Positions 29,618 through 37,383 of a stretch of 64,000 bases of DNA are shown one piece after another. Origin of the DNA: Burkholderiaceae bacterium (GTDB lineage: Bacteria > Pseudomonadota > Gammaproteobacteria > Burkholderiales > Burkholderiaceae_C); the NCBI GenBank assembly GCA_017992055.1, contig JAGOPK010000007.1, positions 186,001 to 250,000 on the forward strand, given 5' to 3'. Below the pieces are notes generated by a model that was given only the letters and a program-made list of their open reading frames with translations, was not told the origin of the DNA and searched no databases. The position numbers were made by a program, and so were the translations under genes. The stretch's first letter is position 1. Every line of letters starts with the position of its first letter.

Positions 29618-29634
29618 TCATTCGTCATACCATA
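29618..29634 (-). promoter_or_regulatory. Candidate GntR operator, site 2 (between the two catabolic arms)
   Basis: Read on the minus strand this is TATGGTATGACGAATGA, identical to site 1 at 15 of 17 positions. It lies in the gap between the leftward hydroxyacid dehydrogenase and the rightward IlvD/Edd operon and could control both. An overlapping short dyad ATAC-CATA-GTAT spans 29627-29638. Confidence 0.6.
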
Positions 29635-29701
29635 GTATCTCGACCATGCCGGCGCTGCCGCCCGGGAAAACACGCACGAGACAAGCGACGAGATCCGCCC
29701 C

Positions 29702-31447
29702 ATGACCCAGCCTCCGAAGAAGAAACCCGCCCACGAGCTGCGCAGCCAGCAGTGGTTCGGCCGCCAGGACCGCGACGGCTTCGCCTACCGCAGCTGGGTC
29801 AAGGGCAAGGGCGTGCCGCACGACCAGTTCGACGGCCGGCCGGTGATCGGCATCTGCAACACCTTCAGCGAACTGACGCCCTGCAACTCGCACTTCCGCA
29901 CGCTGGCCGAGCAGGTCAAGATCGGCGTGTACGAGGCCGGCGGCTTTCCGCTGGAGTTTCCGGTGATGAGCCTGGGCGAGACCCTGCTGCGGCCCACGGC
30001 CATGCTGTACCGCAACCTGGCCAGCATGGACGTGGAAGAGTCGATCCGCGGCAACCCCATCGACGGCGTGGTGCTGCTGATGGGCTGCGACAAGACCACG
30101 CCCAGCCTGCTGATGGGCGCCGGCAGCGCCAACCTGCCGACCATCGGCGTCTCGGGTGGTCCCATGCTCAACGGCCGCTGGCGCGACCAGCAGCTGGGCA
30201 GCGGCACCGGCGTGTGGAGCATGAGCGAGCAGGTGCGCGCCGGCACGCTGAAGCTGCAGGACTTCTTCGAGGCCGAGAGCTGCATGCACCGCAGCCATGG
30301 CCACTGCATGACCATGGGCACGGCCAGCACCATGGCCTCGATGGTGGAGGCCCTGGGCATCGGCCTGCCGGGCAATGCCGCCTACCCGGCGGTGGACGGC
30401 CGCCGCAATGTGCTGGCCCGCGAGGCCGGCCGGCGCATCGTGCAAATGGTGCACGACGACCAGAAGATCGGCGACGTGCTGACGCGCGAGGCGTTCGAGA
30501 ACGCCATCCGCACCCTGGCGGCCATCGGCGGCAGCACCAATGCGGTGATCCACTTGATTGCCATCGCCGGTCGCCTGGGCGTGCCGCTGTCGGTGGACGA
30601 CTTCGACCGCCTGGGCAGCGAACTGCCCTGCCTGGTGAACCTGCAGCCCAGCGGCCAGTACCTGATGGAGGACTTCTGCTACGCCGGCGGCCTGCCGGTG
30701 GTGATGAAGCAGCTGCTGGATGCCGGCCTGCTGCATGCCGACATCGTCACCGCCAACGGCCGTACCGTGGCGCAGAACGTCGGCGAGGCGCAGAACTGGA
30801 ATACCGAGGTCATCAAGCCGCTGGACCAGCCGTTCAAGGACAAGGCCGGCATCGCCGTGCTGCGTGGCAACCTGGCGCCGCGCGGCGCCGTCATCAAGCC
30901 GAGTGCGGCCACGCCGGCGCTGATGCAGCACACCGGCCGCGCCGTGGTGTTTGAAGACAGCAACGACTTCCATGCGCGCATCGACGACGACAGCCTGGAT
31001 GTGGACGAAACCTGCATCCTGGTGCTGAAGAACTGCGGCCCCAAGGGCTATCCGGGCATGGCCGAGGTCGGCAACATGCCGCTGCCGCCCAAGGTGCTGA
31101 AGAAGGGCATCACCGACATGGTGCGCATCAGCGATGCGCGCATGAGCGGCACGGCCTATGGCACGGTGGTGCTGCACACCGCGCCCGAGGCCGCGGCCGG
31201 CGGCCCGCTGGCGGTGGTGCGCAATGGCGACCTGATCACGCTGGACGTGGCAAAACGCAGCCTGCACCTGCACATCAGCGATGAAGAGCTCGCCGCCCGG
31301 CTGGCAGACTGGGCCCCGCCCACGCCGCCGCTGCAAAGCGGCTACTGGAAGCTCTACATCGACCATGTGCTGCAGGCCGACGAGGGCGCAGACCTCGACT
31401 TCCTGCGCGGCCAGCGCGGCGCCTTCGTTCCCAAGGATAACCATTGA
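29702..31447 (+). CDS. IlvD/Edd-family sugar-acid dehydratase
   Basis: A 581-residue Fe-S dehydratase. Cysteines expected to hold the cluster are in ELTPCNSHFRTL, LLMGCDKTTPS and SCMHRSHGHCMTMGTASTMA; further hallmarks are AIGGSTNAVIHLIAIAGR, LKNCGPKGYPGMAEVGNMPL and VRISDARMSGTAYGTVVLH. The opening RSQQWFGRQDRDGFAYRSW is that of the aldonate dehydratase branch (L-arabinonate, xylonate, fuconate-like) and not of dihydroxyacid dehydratase for branched-chain amino acids. It should turn an aldonate into the 2-keto-3-deoxy acid. It heads an eight-gene rightward operon that includes a 4-dehydrogenase-like SDR and a diketo-acid hydrolase. Its stop shares one base with the next start. Confidence 0.92.
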   Translation: MTQPPKKKPAHELRSQQWFGRQDRDGFAYRSWVKGKGVPHDQFDGRPVIGICNTFSELTPCNSHFRTLAEQVKIGVYEAGGFPLEFPVMSLGETLLRPTAMLYRNLASMDVEESIRGNPIDGVVLLMGCDKTTPSLLMGAGSANLPTIGVSGGPMLNGRWRDQQLGSGTGVWSMSEQVRAGTLKLQDFFEAESCMHRSHGHCMTMGTASTMASMVEALGIGLPGNAAYPAVDGRRNVLAREAGRRIVQMVHDDQKIGDVLTREAFENAIRTLAAIGGSTNAVIHLIAIAGRLGVPLSVDDFDRLGSELPCLVNLQPSGQYLMEDFCYAGGLPVVMKQLLDAGLLHADIVTANGRTVAQNVGEAQNWNTEVIKPLDQPFKDKAGIAVLRGNLAPRGAVIKPSAATPALMQHTGRAVVFEDSNDFHARIDDDSLDVDETCILVLKNCGPKGYPGMAEVGNMPLPPKVLKKGITDMVRISDARMSGTAYGTVVLHTAPEAAAGGPLAVVRNGDLITLDVAKRSLHLHISDEELAARLADWAPPTPPLQSGYWKLYIDHVLQADEGADLDFLRGQRGAFVPKDNH

Positions 31448-32202
31448 TGTCCATGTCCAAGATCGCTGTTGTCACCGGTGCCAGTTCGGGCATCGGCCGC
31501 GCCTGTGCGCTGGCCCTGCTGGCCGAGGGCTGGACCGTGGGCCTGGTCGGCCGCCGCGCCGAGGCGCTGGCCGAGACCGTGGCCGCCGCCGGGGATGCGG
31601 CCGGCCGTGCCCATGCCCTGCCCTGCGATGTGAGCGACTCCGCCGCGGTGGCCGCGCTGTTCGATCAGGTGCGCCAGCGCTTCGGCCGGCTGGACCTGCT
31701 GTTCAACAATGCCGGGGTCTCGCTGCCCAGCACCCTGCCCGGCGACCTGGCCGTGGCCGAATGGCAGCGCGCGGTGGACATCAACCTGAACGGCGCCTTC
31801 TACTGCCTGTCCAACGCCTTCAAGCTGATGCAGACTCAAGTGCCGCAGGGCGGCCGCATCATCAACAACGGCTCGATCTCGGCCCATGTGCCGCGCCCCG
31901 GCTCCATCGCCTACACCGCCACCAAGCATGCGGTGTCGGGCCTGACCCGCGCCGCCTCGCTGGACGGCCGCAACTTCGACATCGCGGTCGGCCAGATCGA
32001 CATCGGCAACGTGGCCAGCGACATGACGGCCAAGATGGTCACCGGCATGCCGCAGGCCGACGGCTCGTTCCGGCCCGAGGCGCGCATGGACATGCAGGCC
32101 GTGGTCGACACCTTCATGGCCATGGCGCGCCTGCCGCTGTCGGCCAACATCCTGTTCACCACGGTGATGGCCACCAAGATGCCGTTTGTCGGCCGGGGAT
32201 GA
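31447..32202 (+). CDS. SDR oxidoreductase in the sugar-acid operon
   Basis: A 251-residue SDR. Motifs: VVTGASSGIGRACALALLAE, LLFNNAGVSLPSTL, a catalytic Ser in NNGSISAHVPRPGSIAY, and YTATKHAVSGLTRAAS for Tyr-x3-Lys. The C-terminal half (VGQIDIGNVASDMTAKMVTG and RLPLSANILFTTVMATKMPF) is typical of a sorbitol/sugar-acid SDR subgroup found in such clusters. The start is the ATG at 31447, whose A is the last base of the dehydratase stop; an in-frame TTG precedes it. The substrate is unknown, probably a hydroxyl of an aldonate or keto-acid. Confidence 0.9.
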   Translation: MSMSKIAVVTGASSGIGRACALALLAEGWTVGLVGRRAEALAETVAAAGDAAGRAHALPCDVSDSAAVAALFDQVRQRFGRLDLLFNNAGVSLPSTLPGDLAVAEWQRAVDINLNGAFYCLSNAFKLMQTQVPQGGRIINNGSISAHVPRPGSIAYTATKHAVSGLTRAASLDGRNFDIAVGQIDIGNVASDMTAKMVTGMPQADGSFRPEARMDMQAVVDTFMAMARLPLSANILFTTVMATKMPFVGRG

Positions 32203-33113
32203 GCACCATGAAGCTGGGTTTCATAGGCGCCAGCGGCCTGATGGGCCATGGCATGGCGAAGAACCTGCTGGCCAAGGGCGCGGCCCTGGGCCACACGCTG
32301 GCCATCGCCGGCCACCGTCGCCGCGAGCGCGTGGCCGACCTGCTGGACGGCGGCGCGCAGGAGCTGGCCGATGCCGCCGCGCTGGGCGCGGCCTGCGAGC
32401 TGGTGTTCCTCTGCGTCACCGGCTCGCCGCAGGTGGAAGAAGTGGTGGCTGGCACACAGGGCCTGCTGCAATCGCCCCGGCCCGGCCTGGTCATCGTCGA
32501 CTGCTCGACCAGCGAGCCCGATTCCAGCGCCCGGCTGCGCGAGCAGTGCGCGGCCCGCGGCGTGGCCTTCGTCGATGCGCCGCTGACGCGCGGTCCGGCC
32601 GAGGCCGAGGCCGGCCGGTTGAACGTGATGGTTGGCGCCGATGCCGAGGTGTTCAACCGCGTGCAGCCGCTGATCGCGCTGTTCGCCGAGAACATCTTCC
32701 ATGTCGGCCCGCCCGGCGCCGGCCATGTGGTCAAGCTGATGAACAACTTCGTCTCGCAGGCCGTGTGCACGGCCGCGGCCGAGGCCTTTGCGGTGGGCCG
32801 GCTGGCCGGCGTGGACCCCAAGCAGTTCATCGCCGTGGCCTCGGTGGGCGCGGTCAATTCAGGCCTGCTGCAGACCATGGCCAAGACCCTGGACGGCACG
32901 CTGGACGGCATGAAGTTCGAGCTGGACAACGCGCGCAAGGACCTGCGCTACTACACCCACCTGGCCGAGCGCGTGGGCGCACCGGCCCTGCTGGGTGAGG
33001 CCGTGCACCAGTCGCTGACCCTGGCCAGCGCCCTGGGCCATGGCAGCAAGTACGTGCCCTCGCTGGTCGAGGCCCAAGAACAGATCACCGGCGCCAAGCT
33101 GGTGCCGAGGTGA
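32199..33113 (+). CDS. NAD-binding 3-hydroxyisobutyrate dehydrogenase-family protein (possibly L-threonate dehydrogenase-like)
   Basis: A 304-residue beta-hydroxyacid dehydrogenase. The dinucleotide motif is LGFIGASGLMGHGMAKNLLA, the substrate motif is VDAPLTRGPAEAEAGRLNVM, and the catalytic Lys is in GAGHVVKLMNNFVSQAV. The family oxidises 3-hydroxyacids such as 3-hydroxyisobutyrate, tartronate semialdehyde, or D-/L-threonate (LtnD type). In this context a sugar-acid or tartronate semialdehyde substrate is likely. The start overlaps the previous stop by four bases (ATGA at 32199-32202) and the next gene begins four bases after its stop. Confidence 0.88.
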   Translation: MSTMKLGFIGASGLMGHGMAKNLLAKGAALGHTLAIAGHRRRERVADLLDGGAQELADAAALGAACELVFLCVTGSPQVEEVVAGTQGLLQSPRPGLVIVDCSTSEPDSSARLREQCAARGVAFVDAPLTRGPAEAEAGRLNVMVGADAEVFNRVQPLIALFAENIFHVGPPGAGHVVKLMNNFVSQAVCTAAAEAFAVGRLAGVDPKQFIAVASVGAVNSGLLQTMAKTLDGTLDGMKFELDNARKDLRYYTHLAERVGAPALLGEAVHQSLTLASALGHGSKYVPSLVEAQEQITGAKLVPR

Positions 33114-33117
33114 GACC

Positions 33118-34149
33118 ATGAGCCTGGCCTGCCAGATCCACGCCGCGCACGACCTGCGCCTGGTCGATGAAACCGCGCCCGAGCTGGGCCCGCACGATGT
33201 GCGCCTGCGCCTGGGCGCCGGCGGCATCTGCGGCTCGGACCTGCACTACTACACCCATGGCCGCGTCGGCGCCTTCACGGTGCGCCAGCCGCTGGTGCCG
33301 GGCCACGAGGCCTCGGGCGTGGTCGATGCCATCGGCAGCGCCGTCACGCGCGTCAAGCCCGGCGACCGGGTGGCCATCAATCCCTCGCACCCCTGCGGCC
33401 ATTGCGACTACTGCCGCGGCGGCCGCGGCAACCTGTGCCGCAAGATGTTCTTCCTGGGCAGCGCCAGCGTGTTTCCGCATGCCCAGGGCATGTTCCGCGA
33501 GCGCTTCGTGCTCGGCGAGGCCCAGCTGACGGCCATTGCCGAAGAGCACATCAGCCTGGGCGAGCTGGCCTGTGCCGAGCCGCTGTCCATCGGCCTGCAT
33601 GCCGTGCACCGCGCCGGCCCGCTGCTGGGCGAAACCGTGTTCATCACCGGCGCCGGCACCATCGGCTGCATGACGGTGATGGCCGCGCGCCTGGCTGGCG
33701 CGGCACGCGTGGTGGTGGCCGATGTGCAGCCGCGGGCGCTGGAGGTGGCGCTGAGCGTGGGCGCCGACGAGGCGCTGCGCAGCGACCAGCTCGATGCGGC
33801 ACAGATCGCCGACATCGCGCAGATCAGCTTTGAATGCGCCGGCCATCCGGCGGCCCTGGCCAGCTGCCTGACGGCCACCGGCCGCGGCGGCCGCATCATC
33901 CAGGTCGGCACCCTGCCCGACGAGATCCCCTTCCCCGCCAACAAGGTGATGGCGCGCGAGCTGGACTACCGCGGCGTGTTCCGCGCCCACCTGGCCTTCG
34001 ACTGGGCGGTGCAGGCCATCCGCAGCCGCCGCGTCGACGTGCGCCCGCTGATCACCGCCCAGCTGCCGCTGCCCCAGGCCCAGCAGGCCTTTGACCTGGC
34101 GCTGGACAAGACGCGCAGCACCAAGGTGCAACTGGTCGCCGAAGCCTGA
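33118..34149 (+). CDS. idnD: Zinc-dependent dehydrogenase, L-idonate 5-dehydrogenase-like
   Basis: A 343-residue medium-chain alcohol dehydrogenase. Catalytic zinc ligands are in GGICGSDLHYYTHGR and PGHEASGVV; the structural zinc loop is HPCGHCDYCRGGRGNLC with all four Cys. The nucleotide-binding turn is GAGTIGCMTVMAARLAGA, followed by VVVADVQPRALEVALSVGAD. The HYYTHGRVGAF stretch is typical of L-idonate 5-dehydrogenase, which oxidises L-idonate to 5-keto-D-gluconate. With the IdnO-like enzyme and gluconokinase in the other arm, it would send L-idonate to 6-phosphogluconate. The symbol is given on family pattern plus context. Confidence 0.85.
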   Translation: MSLACQIHAAHDLRLVDETAPELGPHDVRLRLGAGGICGSDLHYYTHGRVGAFTVRQPLVPGHEASGVVDAIGSAVTRVKPGDRVAINPSHPCGHCDYCRGGRGNLCRKMFFLGSASVFPHAQGMFRERFVLGEAQLTAIAEEHISLGELACAEPLSIGLHAVHRAGPLLGETVFITGAGTIGCMTVMAARLAGAARVVVADVQPRALEVALSVGADEALRSDQLDAAQIADIAQISFECAGHPAALASCLTATGRGGRIIQVGTLPDEIPFPANKVMARELDYRGVFRAHLAFDWAVQAIRSRRVDVRPLITAQLPLPQAQQAFDLALDKTRSTKVQLVAEA

Positions 34150-34183
34150 GCCCCACCCCGATTCCCCCAAGGAGACTGATTCC

Positions 34184-34945
34184 ATGAGCCAACGACTTGC
34201 CGGCAAGACGGCCTTCGTCACCGCCGCCGGCCAGGGCATCGGCCGCGCCACCGCGCTGGCCTTTGCGCGCGAAGGTGCGCGCGTGATCGCCAGCGACATC
34301 AATGCAGCGCTGCTGGACAGCCTGGCCGCCGAACTGGGCAGCCAGGGCACGACGCTGCGCCTGGACGTCACCGACCCGGCCGCCGTGCGCGCCGCGGCCG
34401 CGGCCCACGGCGATGTGAACGTGCTGTTCAACGGCGCGGGCTATGTGCACGCCGGCAATGTGCTGGAGTGCAGCGAGGCCGATTTCGACATGGCCGTGAC
34501 GCTGAACGTGCGCTCGATGTTCCGCACCATCCAGTCCTTCCTGCCGGCCATGCTGGCCAAGGGGGGTGGTTCGATCATCAACGTGGCCTCGGTGGCTGGC
34601 AGCATCAAGGGCGCGCCCAACCGCTTCATCTACGGCACGACCAAGGCCGCCATCATCGGCCTGACCAAGGCCGTGGCCGCCGACTTCATCACCCAGGGCG
34701 TGCGCTGCAACGCCATCTGCCCGGGCACCGTCGAATCCCCCAGCTTGCGCGACCGCATCGCCGCCCAGGCCGCGACCAGCGGCCAGACGCTGGAGCAGGT
34801 GGAGGCCGCCTTCGTCTCGCGCCAACCGATGGGCCGCCTGGGCCGGGTCAGCGAGATCGCCGCGCTGGCGGTGTACCTGGCCAGCGACGAATCTTCCTTT
34901 ACGACAGGCACGGCCCAAGTCATCGACGGCGGCTGGAGCAACTGA
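34184..34945 (+). CDS. SDR, 2-keto-3-deoxy-L-fuconate (or pentonate) 4-dehydrogenase-like
   Basis: A 253-residue SDR: VTAAGQGIGRATALAFAREG, VLFNGAGYVHAGNVLE, NVASVAGSIKGAPNRFIYGT with the Tyr-x3-Lys in YGTTKAAIIGLTKAVA, and GQPMGRLG-type end region (SRQPMGRLGRVSEIAALAVY). The pattern, particularly FIYGTTKAAIIGLTKAVAAD and RCNAICPGTVESPSL, resembles 2-keto-3-deoxy-L-fuconate dehydrogenase and human DHRS6-like proteins. It should oxidise C4 of a 2-keto-3-deoxy aldonate to a 2,4-diketo acid. The ribosome site AAGGAGA lies nine bases before the ATG. The next gene encodes the matching hydrolase. Confidence 0.87.
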   Translation: MSQRLAGKTAFVTAAGQGIGRATALAFAREGARVIASDINAALLDSLAAELGSQGTTLRLDVTDPAAVRAAAAAHGDVNVLFNGAGYVHAGNVLECSEADFDMAVTLNVRSMFRTIQSFLPAMLAKGGGSIINVASVAGSIKGAPNRFIYGTTKAAIIGLTKAVAADFITQGVRCNAICPGTVESPSLRDRIAAQAATSGQTLEQVEAAFVSRQPMGRLGRVSEIAALAVYLASDESSFTTGTAQVIDGGWSN

Positions 34946-34970
34946 CCCCCTCACCGAACAACACGCCACC

Positions 34971-35834
34971 ATGAAACTCCTGCGCCACGGCCCCCGTTCC
35001 AATCCCAAGCCCGGCCTGCTCGACGAGCAAGGCCAGGTGCGCGACCTGTCCGGCCTGGTCGGCGACATCACGCCGGCCACGCTGTCGCCGGCCTCGCTGG
35101 CCGCGCTGGCCAGCATCGACGTGTCCACCCTGTCGGTGGTGCCGCTGGGCGAGTACCAGGTGCCGTTCACCGGCATGAGCAAGTTCATCGCCATCGGCCT
35201 GAACTTTGCTGACCATGCGGCCGAGTCCAACCTGCCCATCCCCAAGGAACCCATCGTGTTCCAGAAGACCACCGAATGTGCGGTGGGCTGCAACCATGCC
35301 ATCGTGTTGCCCAAGGGCTCGGTGAAGACCGACTGGGAGGTGGAGCTGGGCGTGGTCATCGGCAGCAAGGCGCGCTATGTGGACGAGGCCGACGCGCTGA
35401 AGCACGTGGCCGGCTACTGCGTGATCAACGACGTGTCCGAGCGCGAGTACCAGATCGAGCGCGGCGGCACCTGGGACAAGGGCAAGGGCTGCGACACCTT
35501 CGGCCCCATCGGCCCCTGGCTGGTGACCGCCGACGAGGTGGGCGACCCGCAGGACCTGGCGATGTGGCTGGACGTCAACGGCCACCGCTACCAGAACGGC
35601 AGCACCAAGACCATGATCTTCACGGTGGCCCAGATCGTCAGCTACGTCAGCCGCTTCATGACGCTGAACCCCGGCGACGTGATCACCACCGGCACGCCGC
35701 CCGGCGTGGGCATGGGCGTCAAGCCCAAGGCCGTGTACCTGAAGCCGGGCGACGTGGTGCGCCTGGGCATCGCCAAGCTGGGCGAGCAGCAGCAGACCGT
35801 GCACGCCTGGAACCCCGAACTCATCGACTCCTGA
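34971..35834 (+). CDS. Fumarylacetoacetate hydrolase-family protein, probable 2,4-diketo-3-deoxy-aldonate hydrolase
   Basis: A 287-residue FAH-family enzyme. The metal-binding acidic triad is seen in DWEVELGVVIG (Glu-x-Glu) and in NDVSERE; other conserved parts are KFIAIGLNFADHAAES, GKGCDTFGPIGPWLV and TGTPPGVGMGVKPKAVYLKP. With the SDR just upstream, the expected reaction is hydrolytic cleavage of a 2,4-diketo-3-deoxy sugar acid to pyruvate plus lactate (from fuconate/rhamnonate) or glycolate (from pentonate). This pair is known from non-phosphorylative L-fucose and pentose pathways. The start has an A-rich leader and lies 25 bases after the SDR stop. Confidence 0.9.
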   Translation: MKLLRHGPRSNPKPGLLDEQGQVRDLSGLVGDITPATLSPASLAALASIDVSTLSVVPLGEYQVPFTGMSKFIAIGLNFADHAAESNLPIPKEPIVFQKTTECAVGCNHAIVLPKGSVKTDWEVELGVVIGSKARYVDEADALKHVAGYCVINDVSEREYQIERGGTWDKGKGCDTFGPIGPWLVTADEVGDPQDLAMWLDVNGHRYQNGSTKTMIFTVAQIVSYVSRFMTLNPGDVITTGTPPGVGMGVKPKAVYLKPGDVVRLGIAKLGEQQQTVHAWNPELIDS

Positions 35835-35853
35835 AACCGCGAGGGGAAGCGCC

Positions 35854-37383
35854 ATGGCCGCCGGCCCGGTGATCCGCATCCATCCCGACGACAACGTCGT
35901 CATCGCGCGCCAGCAGCTGCTGGGCGGCACCGTGCTGGCCGACGAGGGCATCACGGTGGCCGGCCTGGTGCCGCCGGGCCACAAGATCGCCACGCGCGCC
36001 ATCGCCGCCGGCCAGCCGGTGCGGCGCTATGGCCAGATCATCGGCAGCGCCACGCGCGACATCGCCGCCGGCGAGCATGTGCACACGCAGAACCTGGCCT
36101 TCAGCGCCTTTGCCCGGGCCCACGAGCCCGGCGCCGGCGCCCAGGCCACGGCCTATGTCGCCCAGCCCGCCAGCTTCATGGGCTATGTGCGGGCCGATGG
36201 CCGCGTGGCCACGCGCAACTACATCGGCGTGCTGACCAGCGTCAACTGCTCGGCCACCGCAGCGCGGGCGATTGCCGACCAGTTCCGCCGCGACATCCAT
36301 CCCGAGGCGCTGGCGCCCTACCCCAACGTCGACGGCGTGGTGGCCCTGACCCATGGCATGGGCTGCGCCACCGCCAGCGACGGCGAGGAGCTGCAGGTGC
36401 TGCGCCGCACGCTGGGCGGCTATGCCCGCCATGCCAACTTTGCCGCCGTGCTGGTGGTGGGCCTGGGCTGCGAGACCAACCAGATCCAGGGCCTGATCGC
36501 GCAGGAAGGCCTGCAGGAGGGCGCGCGCCTGGTGGCCTTCAACATCCAGGACACGGGCGGCACGGCCAAGACCGTGGCCCGCGGCGTGGAGCTGGTGAAG
36601 GGCCTGCTGGCCGAGGCCAATGCCATACAGCGCCAGCCGGTGCCGGCCAGCCACCTGGTGGTGGGCCTGCAGTGCGGCGGCTCCGACGGCTATTCGGGCA
36701 TCAGCGCGAATCCGGCGCTCGGCGCCGCGGTGGATCGCCTGGTGCGCCACGGCGGCACGGCCATCCTCAGCGAGACGCCCGAGATCTACGGTGGCGAGCA
36801 CCTGCTGACGCGACGCGCAGTGAGCCCGGCGGTGGCCGACAAGCTGCTGGCGCGCATCGCCTGGTGGGAGGCCTACACCGCGCGCAACCAGATGCAGATG
36901 GACAACAACCCCTCGGCCGGCAACAAGGCCGGCGGGCTGACCACCATCCTGGAAAAAAGCCTGGGCGCCATCGCCAAGGGCGGTACCACCAACCTGGTGG
37001 ACGTCTACCAGTTCGCCGAAGCGGTGACGGCCAAGGGCTTTGTCTTCATGGACACGCCGGGCTACGACCCGGTGTCGGCCACCGGCCAGGTGGCCGGCGG
37101 CGCCAACCTGATCTGCTTCACCACCGGGCGGGGCTCGGCCTATGGCTGCGCGCCCAGCCCCAGCCTGAAGCTGGCCACCAACAACGCGCTGTGGCAGCGG
37201 CAGGAAGAGGACATCGACATCAACTGCGGCACGGTGGTCGATGGCAGCGAAACCGTGGACCAGGCCGGCGAGCGCATCTTCCGCATGATGCTGGCCGCGG
37301 CCTCGGGCGAGAAGACCAAGAGCGAACTGCATGGTTATGGACAGAATGAATTTGTGCCCTGGCAACTGGGCGCGGTGATGTGA
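35854..37383 (+). CDS. UxaA-family dehydratase (altronate/galactarate dehydratase-like)
   Basis: A 509-residue protein with an N-terminal SAF domain (about residues 5-90; IHPDDNVVIARQQLLGG) and the large catalytic domain of altronate and galactarate dehydratases. Diagnostic segments are RADGRVATRNYIGVLTSVNC, LTHGMGCATASDGEELQVL, VGLGCETNQIQGLI, VGLQCGGSDGYSGISANPAL and CFTTGRGSAYGCAPSPSLKL. The His and Cys residues expected to bind the metal are present. It should dehydrate a hexonate such as D-altronate to 2-keto-3-deoxygluconate. Its stop shares a base with the start of the next gene (TGATG). The exact hexonate is not resolved. Confidence 0.9.
   Translation: MAAGPVIRIHPDDNVVIARQQLLGGTVLADEGITVAGLVPPGHKIATRAIAAGQPVRRYGQIIGSATRDIAAGEHVHTQNLAFSAFARAHEPGAGAQATAYVAQPASFMGYVRADGRVATRNYIGVLTSVNCSATAARAIADQFRRDIHPEALAPYPNVDGVVALTHGMGCATASDGEELQVLRRTLGGYARHANFAAVLVVGLGCETNQIQGLIAQEGLQEGARLVAFNIQDTGGTAKTVARGVELVKGLLAEANAIQRQPVPASHLVVGLQCGGSDGYSGISANPALGAAVDRLVRHGGTAILSETPEIYGGEHLLTRRAVSPAVADKLLARIAWWEAYTARNQMQMDNNPSAGNKAGGLTTILEKSLGAIAKGGTTNLVDVYQFAEAVTAKGFVFMDTPGYDPVSATGQVAGGANLICFTTGRGSAYGCAPSPSLKLATNNALWQRQEEDIDINCGTVVDGSETVDQAGERIFRMMLAAASGEKTKSELHGYGQNEFVPWQLGAVM

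Noticed and set aside
29702-31447. Branched-chain amino-acid dihydroxyacid dehydratase (ilvD).
   Set aside because: The N-terminal pattern and the sugar-acid context fit the aldonate dehydratase branch of the IlvD/Edd family better, so the ilvD symbol was not used.
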